A stretch of DNA of 33,150 nt. It comes from JAVKSM01 sp039583705. GTDB taxonomy: Bacteria > Actinomycetota > Actinomycetes > Mycobacteriales > Pseudonocardiaceae. Both the position numbers and the translations under genes were made by a program. The DNA lies in contig JAVKSM010000021.1 of NCBI GenBank assembly GCA_039583705.1, positions 1 through 33,150 of the forward strand, read 5' to 3'. Below are positions 21,325 through 28,445 of the stretch, piece after piece. Positions within the stretch are counted from its first letter, which is position 1. Each line of letters starts with the position of its first letter. Below the pieces are notes generated by a model. That model was not told the DNA's origin, ran no database searches, and worked only from the letters and a program-made list of their open reading frames with translations.

Positions 21325-22164
21325 TCAGCCCGTCAGGTCGAGGTAGCGGTCCATCCGCGGCAGCACCTCGTCGATCCCGCCGGGCGGCAGCAGGAACAGC
21401 ACCCGCGTGATGCCGGCATCGGCGTAGCGATCCACCGCCTCCCGGCTCTTCCACGCGCCGAACAGGGTGATCGGGATCGGGTCGCGGCCGGCCGCGGCGG
21501 CACGGCGCTGCAGCTCGGCGGCACGGCGGGCGAAGTCGTCGATGGTGTCGAGGCTGACGTTCTGTGCGAGCCACCCGTCGCCGACCTCGAGGATCCGGTC
21601 CTCGACGGTCGGGCCCATGCCGCCGACGAGCACCGGCGGGTGTGGCCGCTGCGCCGGCTTCGGCCAGGACCAGATCGGGTCGAAGTCGACGTAGCGGCCG
21701 TGGAACTGCGCCTCGTCGGAGGTCCAGATCTCCTTCATCGCGGCCACCCGCTCGGTGAGCAGCGTCATGCGGGTGCGGGGGTCGGTGCCGTGGTTGGCCA
21801 TCTCCTCCCGGTTCCAGCCCGCCCCGACCCCGAAGATCAGCCGGCCGGCGGAGAGGTGGTCGAGGCTGGCGACCTCCTTGGCCGTGACGATGGGGTCGCG
21901 CTCGATGACCAGGCACACCCCGCTGCCCACCCGCAGCGTCGTCGTGGCCGTGGCCGCGGCGGTGAGCGCGACGAACAGGTCGTAGGTGTGGCAGTACATC
22001 CGGGGCAACTCGCCGCCACCGGGGTACGGCGTCGCGCGGCTGACCGGGATGTGGGTGTGCTCAGGGAAGAACAGCGACTCGAAGCCGCGGTCCTGCGCCT
22101 CCCGGGCCAACGAGGCCGGGTCGATGGCGTCGTGGGTGGGGAACATCGCGAGTCCGAACTCCAT
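21325..22164 (-). CDS. LLM-class F420-dependent oxidoreductase (TIGR03619 type)
   Basis: A 279-residue luciferase-like TIM-barrel oxidoreductase. It starts MEFGLAMFPTHDAIDPASLAREAQDRGFESLFFPEH and has TTTLRVGSGVCLVIERDPIVTAKEVASLDHLSAGR, then FGVGAGWNREEMANHGTDPRTR, a highly characteristic F420-binding LLM pattern, and PPVLVGGMGPTVEDRILEVGDGW. It should transfer hydride between F420 and an unknown substrate. The ATG at 22164 is preferred to far-upstream starts because the family begins here and TAGCGT lies 8 bases before it, suggesting a leaderless mRNA. Confidence 0.93.
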   Translation of the reverse strand: MEFGLAMFPTHDAIDPASLAREAQDRGFESLFFPEHTHIPVSRATPYPGGGELPRMYCHTYDLFVALTAAATATTTLRVGSGVCLVIERDPIVTAKEVASLDHLSAGRLIFGVGAGWNREEMANHGTDPRTRMTLLTERVAAMKEIWTSDEAQFHGRYVDFDPIWSWPKPAQRPHPPVLVGGMGPTVEDRILEVGDGWLAQNVSLDTIDDFARRAAELQRRAAAAGRDPIPITLFGAWKSREAVDRYADAGITRVLFLLPPGGIDEVLPRMDRYLDLTG

Positions 22165-22172
22165 ACCTTCGG

Positions 22173-22178
22173 ACGCTA
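22173..22178 (-). promoter_or_regulatory. candidate -10 element of the F420 oxidoreductase pair (leaderless)
   Basis: TAGCGT on the minus strand fits TANNNT and ends 8 bases before the ATG at 22164. No clear -35 is visible. Confidence 0.4.
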
Positions 22179-22237
22179 GCCGCGCGGTACCCCGCCCGCC
22201 CGTTCTCGGCGGGTGGTGGGAAACCGGCCGCCTGCGC

Positions 22238-24646
22238 TCACCGGTCGGGCTGGGACGGGTCGCGGGGGGGAGCGCCGACCGAGCCTGGGCGGGTGCCCCT
22301 CGCGCCGGGTGAGAGTGGCTCACGGCCGGCTGGCTGCTCCAACCGGGGCCGTTTCGGAGCCGGCGGCACCGGGCGGGTCACCGGCTTGTCCACCGCCACC
22401 GTGATCTCCTCGCCATGGTGGCACAAGGTGATCGGCTCGCCTTCGCAGACCTGGTAGCAGGCCTCCTCCCGGCCGACCTCGACCCGCAGCGCCCGGCCCC
22501 GCCACTGCATCCGGAAAGCCAGCCGGGTCAGCGCGTCGGGCAGTCGTGGCGCGAACGACATCGCCCCGTCGTGGGTGCGCATCCCACCGAATCCGGCCAC
22601 GATCGCGTTCCAGGTGCCGGCCAGCGCCGCCAGGTGCATCCCGTCGCGGGTGTTGCCCTCCAGGTCGGCCAGGTCCATGAGGGCGCTTTCGCACGCGTAG
22701 GCGTAAGCCAGGTCGAGATGCCCGGTCTCGGCCGCCAGCACCGCCTGGACGCCCGCGGACAGCGAGGAGTCCCGCACCGTGATCCGCTCGTAGTAGGCGA
22801 AGTTGCGGGCCTTCTGCTCGGCGGTGAACGCGTCCGGGCACAGCAGCATCGCCAGCACCAGGTCGGCCTGCTTGACGACCTGCTTGCGATAGAGGTCGAA
22901 GTACGGGTAATGCAGCAGCAGCGGGTAGTGCTCGGGCGGAGTGGCGGCGAAGTCCCACAGCGCGTGCTCGGTGAAGCCCTCCGCGGCCGGGTGCACGCCC
23001 AGCGTCTCGTCGAACGGGATGATCATGGCGGCTGCGGCGTCCCGCCAGGCCGCGATCTCCTCGGAGTTCACCCCGAGCTCGTGGGCCTCGCGGGGGTGGG
23101 CGATGGCGGCGGCGGCGGCGGCGCGCAGGTTCCGCTGCGCCATGAGGTTGGTGTAGACGTTGTTGTCGGCCACCGCGCTGTACTCGTCCGGGCCGGTCAC
23201 GCCGTCGATGCGGAACCGGCTCTGAGAGTCGTGGTGGCCCAGCGAGCGCCACAGCCGGGCGGTCTGCACGAGCAGCGGCAGCGCGGTGTCGGCTTCGAAG
23301 CCCCGGTCCTCGGTCGCGCTGACGTAGCACACCACGGCGTCGGCGATGTCGGCGTTGACGTGGAAGGCCGCGGTTCCGGCCGGCCAGTACCCGGAGCACT
23401 CCTCGCCGCGGATCGTGCGCCACGGGAACGCTGCCCCCGCCAGCCCCAACTGCTCGGCGCGCTCCATGGCTATCGGCAGCGTCGCGCGCCGCCAGCGCAG
23501 CGCGTCGGCCGCGGCGTCGGGCCGGGTGTAGGTCAGCACGGGCAACACGAACGTCTCGGTGTCCCAGAACGTGTGGCCGTCGTAGCCGGGGCCGGTCAGC
23601 CCCTTGGACGGGATCGCGCGGCGTTCGGTGCGCGCACCGGCCTGCAGCACGTGGAACAGCGCGAACCGCACCGCCTGCTGCAGCGCGGCGTCGCCGGCGA
23701 CCTCGACGTCGGCGCGCTCCCAAAAGTCCTCGAGGTAGGCGCGCTGGGCGGCGAGCAGGCCGTCCCAGCCGGTGTGGCGGGCCGCGGCGAGTGCGGCCTC
23801 GACCTGGTCGTGCAGCGCGGGCAGGGAGCGTTGCGAGGACCAGCCGTAGGCCAGGAACTTGACCACCCGAAGCCGCTGCCCCGGATCCAGCGCGCAGATC
23901 ACCAGGGTGCGGCCGATGTTTTCGGTGGCGGAGGACCGGACCTCGGTGTCGGCCGGGCCGTCCACCTCGTGGTGCATCTCGACCCCGATCCGCAGCTCCG
24001 AGGCGCGGGTGCGGTGCAGCAGCACGGCGCCGCGGTCGGTGGCGCGGTTCAGCTCGGGCAGCAGCGGGCTGTCCAGGACGGCGGCCACGCGCGGGTCCGC
24101 GGACACCGCCGGGAGCTGCTCGTTGGCGAACAGCTCGGACTGCAGCACGATCAACGCCGCCTGGTCGACCGCTTCGACCTCGTAGCAGATCGCGGCGATC
24201 GAGCGCTGGACGAAGGAGACCAGCCGCTGCGTCCGCACCCGCACCCCCTGGCCGGCCGGCGAGACCCACTCCAGTGCCCGGGTGAGGATGCCGGAACGCA
24301 GGTCGAGCACCCGCTCGTGGGAGCGCAGCTCGCCGTAGCGGACGTCGAACGGCTCGTCGTCGACGAGCAGCCGGATGAGCTTGCCGTTGGTCACGTTGAT
24401 GATCGTCTGACCGGACTCGGGCAGGCCGTAGGCGACCTCGGCCTGCGGCAGCGGCCGCAGCTCGTAGACCGAGTTGAGGTAGGTGCCGGGCAGGCCGTGC
24501 GGCTCACCCTCGTCGAGGTTGCCGCGCAGCCCGATGTGCCCATTGGACAGCGCGAACACCGACTCGGACTGGGCGAGCACGTCGAGGTCCAGCGCGGTCT
24601 CCCGAACGCACCACGGATCGACGGCGAACGTCCGTTGGGTGATCAT
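22238..24646 (-). CDS. glycoside hydrolase family 65 disaccharide phosphorylase
   Basis: An 802-residue GH65 enzyme, a family that phosphorolyses trehalose, maltose, kojibiose or nigerose to beta-glucose-1-phosphate and glucose. The N-terminal beta-sandwich has LSNGHIGLRGNLDEGEPHG. The (alpha/alpha)6 barrel shows YDGHTFWDTETFVLPVLTYTRP, GEECSGYWPAGTAAFHVNADI, the general acid Glu488 in VTGPDEYSAV, and HLAALAGTWNAIVAGFGGM, where phosphate-binding residues normally lie. Specificity cannot be decided by eye. The ATG at 24646 overlaps the stop of the upstream HAD gene as ATGA, so production of glucose-1-phosphate is coupled to its mutase. Confidence 0.94.
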   Translation of the reverse strand: MITQRTFAVDPWCVRETALDLDVLAQSESVFALSNGHIGLRGNLDEGEPHGLPGTYLNSVYELRPLPQAEVAYGLPESGQTIINVTNGKLIRLLVDDEPFDVRYGELRSHERVLDLRSGILTRALEWVSPAGQGVRVRTQRLVSFVQRSIAAICYEVEAVDQAALIVLQSELFANEQLPAVSADPRVAAVLDSPLLPELNRATDRGAVLLHRTRASELRIGVEMHHEVDGPADTEVRSSATENIGRTLVICALDPGQRLRVVKFLAYGWSSQRSLPALHDQVEAALAAARHTGWDGLLAAQRAYLEDFWERADVEVAGDAALQQAVRFALFHVLQAGARTERRAIPSKGLTGPGYDGHTFWDTETFVLPVLTYTRPDAAADALRWRRATLPIAMERAEQLGLAGAAFPWRTIRGEECSGYWPAGTAAFHVNADIADAVVCYVSATEDRGFEADTALPLLVQTARLWRSLGHHDSQSRFRIDGVTGPDEYSAVADNNVYTNLMAQRNLRAAAAAAIAHPREAHELGVNSEEIAAWRDAAAAMIIPFDETLGVHPAAEGFTEHALWDFAATPPEHYPLLLHYPYFDLYRKQVVKQADLVLAMLLCPDAFTAEQKARNFAYYERITVRDSSLSAGVQAVLAAETGHLDLAYAYACESALMDLADLEGNTRDGMHLAALAGTWNAIVAGFGGMRTHDGAMSFAPRLPDALTRLAFRMQWRGRALRVEVGREEACYQVCEGEPITLCHHGEEITVAVDKPVTRPVPPAPKRPRLEQPAGREPLSPGARGTRPGSVGAPPRDPSQPDR

Positions 24647-25404
24647 GGTGACGGCTCCGCCCCGGTGACCCCGAGCAGTTCGGCGAGGTCGGACACGACG
24701 AGGTCGGCGCCGTGCTCGCGCAACGCGTCGGCCTGGCCGACCCGGTCCACCCCCACGACGGCGCCGAAGCCACCGGCCCGCCCGGCCTCGACGCCGGCCA
24801 GCGCGTCCTCGAACACCGCCGCGTGCTCCGGAGGGACCGCCAAGCACCGGGCCGCGGCGAGGAAGTAGTCCGGCGCGGGCTTGCCGGCCAGGCCCTGCTC
24901 GCGGGCCAGCAGACCGTCCACCCGCGCGTCGAGCAGGTCGCCGAGCCCGGCGGCGGCGACCACCTCGGCGGCGTTCGCGGAGGACGAGACGACGGCGGTC
25001 GCGATCCCGGCGGCGCGCACGGCGTGCAGGTAACGCAGCGAGCCGGGATAAGCGTCGACCCCGTCGGTGCGGATCCGCCGCTGCACGAGGTCGTTCTTGC
25101 GGGTGCTCAGCCCGTACACGGTCGCGGCGTCCGGCGGGTCGTCGGGGTCGCCCTCGGGCAGTTCGATGCCGCGGGCGGCGAGGAAGCTGCGGGTGCCGTC
25201 GAGGCGGGGCTTGCCGTCGACGTAGGCGTCGTAGTCGGCGACCGGGTCGAAGGGCACGAACGGCTCGCCGGTGCGCTGGGCGCGGGCTCGGAGGAACCCG
25301 TCGAACATCTCTTTCCAGGCGGCGGCGTGCACGGTCGCGGTTGAGGTGAGCACGCCGTCCATGTCGAACAGGCAGGCGCGCGTGCCTCCGGGCAGCCCCA
25401 GCAT
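24643..25404 (-). CDS. HAD-family beta-phosphoglucomutase
   Basis: A 253-residue haloacid-dehalogenase-superfamily phosphomutase. It shows the nucleophile motif CLFDMDGVLTSTATVHAAAWKEMFD, a cap domain with DGKPRLDGTRSFLAARGI, motif II VVSSSANA, the Lys in GKPAPDYF and the acidic motif FEDALAGVEAG. The DGKPRLDG cap sequence and position ahead of a GH65 gene identify a beta-phosphoglucomutase that converts beta-glucose-1-phosphate to glucose-6-phosphate. Together the two enzymes channel a disaccharide into glycolysis at the cost of one ATP fewer than hydrolysis. ATG at 25404 is preceded by TAGCCT at 7 bases, suggesting a leaderless transcript. Confidence 0.92.
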   Translation of the reverse strand: MLGLPGGTRACLFDMDGVLTSTATVHAAAWKEMFDGFLRARAQRTGEPFVPFDPVADYDAYVDGKPRLDGTRSFLAARGIELPEGDPDDPPDAATVYGLSTRKNDLVQRRIRTDGVDAYPGSLRYLHAVRAAGIATAVVSSSANAAEVVAAAGLGDLLDARVDGLLAREQGLAGKPAPDYFLAAARCLAVPPEHAAVFEDALAGVEAGRAGGFGAVVGVDRVGQADALREHGADLVVSDLAELLGVTGAEPSP

Positions 25405-25716
25405 GACCCGCAGGCTAGCGTGCTCGGGCGGGCTAAGATGGCCGGCCCGGCGAAGCCGGCAGGAGCCGGATTCCGGCGGTCCCTGTCGGGACGGGCTGGT
25501 CGCCGCTGTCCGCCCCGTTTCAGCTATTTCGGCCCGTCCTCCCGTGCAGCGCGGGGTCAGGCTGCGCCCGCCGGCCCGGCCGGGGGAAGAGCTGCTCTCA
25601 CGGCGGCAGCGTGGCTCCCGATGGTGCGGTCAAGCCGGCAGTGGACACCGTCAGCCCGAGGAACCTCGTTATTCCGCTGGGAAGCACGGAACTTCACCGA
25701 TCCGTCTCTGTAACGG
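25405..25716. other. 312-base region between the methyltransferase and the HAD-GH65 operon
   Basis: I see no supported gene. Three short perfect hairpins follow each other: stem 25447-25451 with 25455-25459, stem 25465-25469 with 25473-25477, and stem 25479-25483 with 25488-25492. They may end transcription from the methyltransferase gene or influence the HAD promoter. The part from about 25640 to 25716 is visibly lower in GC than its surroundings and could be a remnant of transferred DNA. A plus-strand frame of 97 codons exists here but has no recognisable motif or ribosome-binding site. Confidence 0.5.
25412..25417 (-). promoter_or_regulatory. candidate -10 element of the HAD-GH65 operon (leaderless)
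   Basis: TAGCCT on the minus strand fits TANNNT and ends 7 bases before the ATG at 25404. Three hairpins lie just upstream of it. Confidence 0.4.
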
Positions 25717-26625
25717 TCAAGGACATACCAGGGGCGGGGATGGCGGCGGGAGCACGTCCAGCCGGGCCTGGCTGGACGCGGCCTGTTCCGGGTCGATCTC
25801 GAAGCCGAGGAAGCGGGCCCCGGCGCGGCGGGCGGCGATCCCGGTCGTGCCGGAGCCGCTGAACGGGTCGAGGACGACGTCGCCGGGGCCGGCGTCCGCC
25901 GCAGCCAGGCAGCGGCGGGGCAACTCCTCCGGGAACCGGCTGTGGTGCGCCCGCCCGTCGACGCGTTCGGAGCCGAACTCCCACACCGATCCGACCGGGG
26001 GCGTGGTGCGGAAGCGGTGGCGTTCCGAGCGGGCCAACAGGTAGATCATCTCGTGGTGGCGGTGCGGGCGGCGGCAACGGCCCTCCGGCATCGGGTTGCG
26101 CTTGCGCCACACCACCTCGCCGCGCAGCAGCCAGCCGTCGTCGGCCAGCGCGAGCACCAGCCGTGCCGGCAGTGCCAGCAGGCTGCCGTAGCCCAGCCAC
26201 GGCTCGTCGCCGTCCCGGAACGCCCGCCGCCGCGCCCGGGGCTTCGTGTAGGCGGAGTTGCCCGCGTGCAGCCCGGAGCGGGACGGCCCGAGCGTGGAGT
26301 AGCTGTGGTCGGACTCCCGCCAGTTGACCGGCGTGTTGTACGCGTCCCCGAGGTTGAGCCAGCACACCCCGTCAGGGACGAGCTTGGGCAGCAACGCGCC
26401 GAACAGCGCCCGCAGCTCGGCGAGATAGCGGCGTGGGTCCGGCTCGGTCCCGGTGCCGGCCGAGGTGCGCTGACCCCAGTACGGCGGGGAGGTGACGACG
26501 ACGTCGACTGAGGCATCCGGCAGCAGCGGCAGCAGGGTCCGGCAGTCACCCGGGACCACGGTGTCCAGCCGGAACGGGCCGAGTGCGTCGTCGGATCCCA
26601 CACCGATGTCATCCACCCGCAGCAT
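25717..26625 (-). CDS. solitary beta-class DNA methyltransferase (N4-cytosine or N6-adenine)
   Basis: About 302 residues. The catalytic motif TSPPYWG is at residues 45-50 and the SAM-binding motif comes late as VLDPFSGSGTTGIAARRAGARFLGFEID, so motif IV precedes motif I, the beta-class order. A TSPPY core is more typical of m4C than of m6A enzymes. Between them lie GVCWLNLGDAYNTP, LLRGEVVWRKRNPMPEG and MIYLLARSERHRF, usual for this family, plus an Arg-rich loop (KPRARRRAFRDGDEPWLGYGSLLALPARL) that may form the target-recognition region. No restriction endonuclease or specificity subunit is adjacent. The start at 26625 overlaps the NYN gene by 17 bases; GTGs at 26616 and 26601 are alternatives. 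Confidence 0.88.
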   Translation of the reverse strand: MLRVDDIGVGSDDALGPFRLDTVVPGDCRTLLPLLPDASVDVVVTSPPYWGQRTSAGTGTEPDPRRYLAELRALFGALLPKLVPDGVCWLNLGDAYNTPVNWRESDHSYSTLGPSRSGLHAGNSAYTKPRARRRAFRDGDEPWLGYGSLLALPARLVLALADDGWLLRGEVVWRKRNPMPEGRCRRPHRHHEMIYLLARSERHRFRTTPPVGSVWEFGSERVDGRAHHSRFPEELPRRCLAAADAGPGDVVLDPFSGSGTTGIAARRAGARFLGFEIDPEQAASSQARLDVLPPPSPPLVCP

Positions 26626-26989
26626 CCAACAGCTTCGGTAGCCGCGACGGGCCGGCGACCTGACCGCCCGCGGCGAGCACGTGAGCGCGCAGGGCACGAT
26701 CGGAGGTCACCACGACCACGGGTGGTCCCGCGGATCTCACCTCGGCGAGCACCGCCGCGTCCCCGTCCGCCGTGGCGTGCACCACCCGTAGCGGGCCGCC
26801 CGCGACGGGGCCTTCGGGGACCCCGTGCCGGGCGTCGCCCTCCAGCACCAGCACCACCTCGACGTCACAGCGCGCCCCCGACGCTGCCGCGAGTCGATCG
26901 GCCAGCCGGCGTGCGGCACCCGCCCGGTCACGCCACCAGCCGTCGGGCCGCGACCCCACGACGTTGGCGCCGTCAACAACAATCACCAC
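26609..26989 (-). CDS. NYN-domain (PIN-like) putative RNase
   Basis: A 126-residue protein that fills a single NYN/PIN-like nuclease fold. It begins MVIVVDGANVVGSRPDGWWRDR, with the first metal-binding Asp in VDGANV, and has VEVVLVLEGDAR and the later acidic motif PPVVVVTSDRALRAHVLAAGGQV. NYN proteins are metal-dependent RNases; the target here is unknown. The gene lies between the lipase (26 bases upstream) and the DNA methyltransferase, which it overlaps. A TTGACA hexamer at 27019-27014 on the minus strand, inside the lipase stop region, could be its -35 box, but a matching -10 is weak. Two adjacent GTG codons (26989, 26986) could start it. Confidence 0.85.
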   Translation of the reverse strand: MVIVVDGANVVGSRPDGWWRDRAGAARRLADRLAAASGARCDVEVVLVLEGDARHGVPEGPVAGGPLRVVHATADGDAAVLAEVRSAGPPVVVVTSDRALRAHVLAAGGQVAGPSRLPKLLDAAGG

Positions 26990-27015
26990 AGCGATGATTC
27001 AACCCAGCGACGGTG

Positions 27016-28245
27016 TCAACCCGGTGACGGTCCGCAGGTGTGCGGCGCCGGGCGGCCCGCGAACCGACCGGCGACCCAGGCGAGGGCCGCGCCGGCGCCC
27101 GCGAGCGTGGCCGGGTGCCCGACCCCGGGATAGGTGAGGTAGTCGACCGTGTCGCCGAGCGCGCAGGCCCGCTGTACCGCCGAGGTGGTCCAAGCCGGTT
27201 CGACGGTGTCGTCGGCAAGGCCCTGGATGACGAGCAGCGGCCCGGCCGCCCGCTGCCTGGGCAGCGAGATCTCGGCCAACCACTGCCGGGCGCGGGGGAG
27301 CACACCCGGCGAGCGGGGGATGAAGTCGGCGTTGGGCGCCACGCCGAAGTCGTTGACGCACACGCTGTCCACCGTCAAGGTGCGGACCAGGGCGGAGCCG
27401 GAGAGGTAGTCGGCGTAGTCCAGCTCCGGATGCAGCAGCCTGAGGGTGGTGAGCAGGAGGATGTAGGCGCCCTTCTGCGTCGGGCTGAGCCGGTCGGGGA
27501 CGTTGGCGATGAGCGGGGCGAGGTTGACGGCAGGGGCGAAGGCCACCGAGCCGAGGAAGTCCAGCCCCCGGCCCCAGTCGGGCACCAGCTCGGCGGCTGC
27601 CCACGAGGCCTGGCCGCCCTGCGAGATGCCGACGCTGAGCCAGCGGGCGGACGCCTGCGGCACCAGTGCCCGGGCTGCCCGCACCGCGTCGATCACGTCG
27701 CGGCCCGCCGCGAGCGGCAGCAGGTAGGGGTGCGGGCCGGGGGAGCCCAGACCCTCGTAGTCGGTGGCCGTGACCAGGTAGCCGAGCGCCACCAACGGCA
27801 GCAACGCCCCCAGCTCGCCGCGCAGGGTGGGCGAGCGGGACGGTGCGCACTGATCGCCCACCCCGGTGGTGCCGTGCCCGAACGACACGACCGGCCAGCC
27901 CCCGGCCGGCGGGGCGCCAGCGGGAACGAGGACCACGCCGGTGACGACGACCGGGTGGTTGTCGATGCCGGAGCGGGAGCTGTAGCTGACGCGCCACTCC
28001 CGGCCGCCGATGGCGCGCAGTGCCGGGGCCGGGTTGTCGACGAGGCTGGCGGAGAGCAGCGTGCCCGGGGAAGCCGTCGCGCCCTGCGACCCTGCTGCAC
28101 CCAGGTCGGCGACGTTGGCCGCGCAGCCGGCGATGCCCGTCAGGGCGAGGATCGTCAGGGTGAGGACGGTCGCCGTGAGCCTGCCCAGCAACCCCCGGCG
28201 CCACCCCACGCCGGTCACGCTAACCACCGGTTGCAGGCGGCGCAC
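27016..28245 (-). CDS. secretory lipase-family alpha/beta hydrolase, probable lipoprotein
   Basis: About 400 residues. A hydrophobic export signal (LTATVLTLTILALTGIAGC) ends in a lipobox-like IAGC, so the mature protein is probably lipid-anchored outside the membrane. The catalytic triad of the LIP-type secretory lipase family (PF03583) is seen as Ser in SVGISQGGQASW, Asp in VIQGLADDTVEP and His in YPGVGHPAT; SFGHGTTG and TDYEGLGSPGPHPYL are also family-typical. Substrates are likely short acylglycerols or esters. Several GTG codons could start it; 28245 is the longest and 28218, with GGTGG 5 bases before it, is plausible. It is first of the minus-strand lipase-NYN-methyltransferase run. Confidence 0.9.
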   Translation of the reverse strand: MRRLQPVVSVTGVGWRRGLLGRLTATVLTLTILALTGIAGCAANVADLGAAGSQGATASPGTLLSASLVDNPAPALRAIGGREWRVSYSSRSGIDNHPVVVTGVVLVPAGAPPAGGWPVVSFGHGTTGVGDQCAPSRSPTLRGELGALLPLVALGYLVTATDYEGLGSPGPHPYLLPLAAGRDVIDAVRAARALVPQASARWLSVGISQGGQASWAAAELVPDWGRGLDFLGSVAFAPAVNLAPLIANVPDRLSPTQKGAYILLLTTLRLLHPELDYADYLSGSALVRTLTVDSVCVNDFGVAPNADFIPRSPGVLPRARQWLAEISLPRQRAAGPLLVIQGLADDTVEPAWTTSAVQRACALGDTVDYLTYPGVGHPATLAGAGAALAWVAGRFAGRPAPHTCGPSPG

Positions 28246-28413
28246 CTGGGCGGCAACGTCTCCGGCTGGCGCGCTGACGCCGGTGGGAGCGTTTCGTTTC
28301 GTTCAGATGTTCGTCACCCGTATGAACAACACCCACATGGGCGTCTGAGGGGGACGTGTTTGCGATCGCACCTTTAGCCTCATCGCACCACTCACCGCCA
28401 GCGGGTGGTTCTT

Positions 28414-28433
28414 GTGATCTTTCGGGTGATCTT
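28414..28433 (+). repeat. 8-bp direct repeat upstream of the coiled-coil gene
   Basis: GTGATCTT occurs at 28414-28421 and 28426-28433, 12 bases apart, just before the AGGAGG of the coiled-coil gene. It may lie in the 5' leader. The rest of the 200-base divergent region holds an inverted TGTTC/GAACA pair near 28309-28329 and the palindrome GCGATCGC. Confidence 0.35.
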
Positions 28434-28445
28434 CAAGGAGGGCTC

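Noticed and set aside
20922..22164. F420 oxidoreductase pair as part of a biosynthetic gene cluster
   Set aside because: No biosynthetic, transport or regulatory genes surround it; such pairs are common singletons in F420-producing actinobacteria.
22415..24868. Long plus-strand open frame opposite the GH65 gene
   Set aside because: Composition (RGR, QHR, VGV runs) is typical of antisense reading of GC-rich coding DNA; the GH65 frame has all catalytic motifs.
25420..25713. 97-codon plus-strand frame in the gap before the methyltransferase
   Set aside because: No ribosome-binding site, no recognisable motif, and it reads through the three-hairpin cluster.
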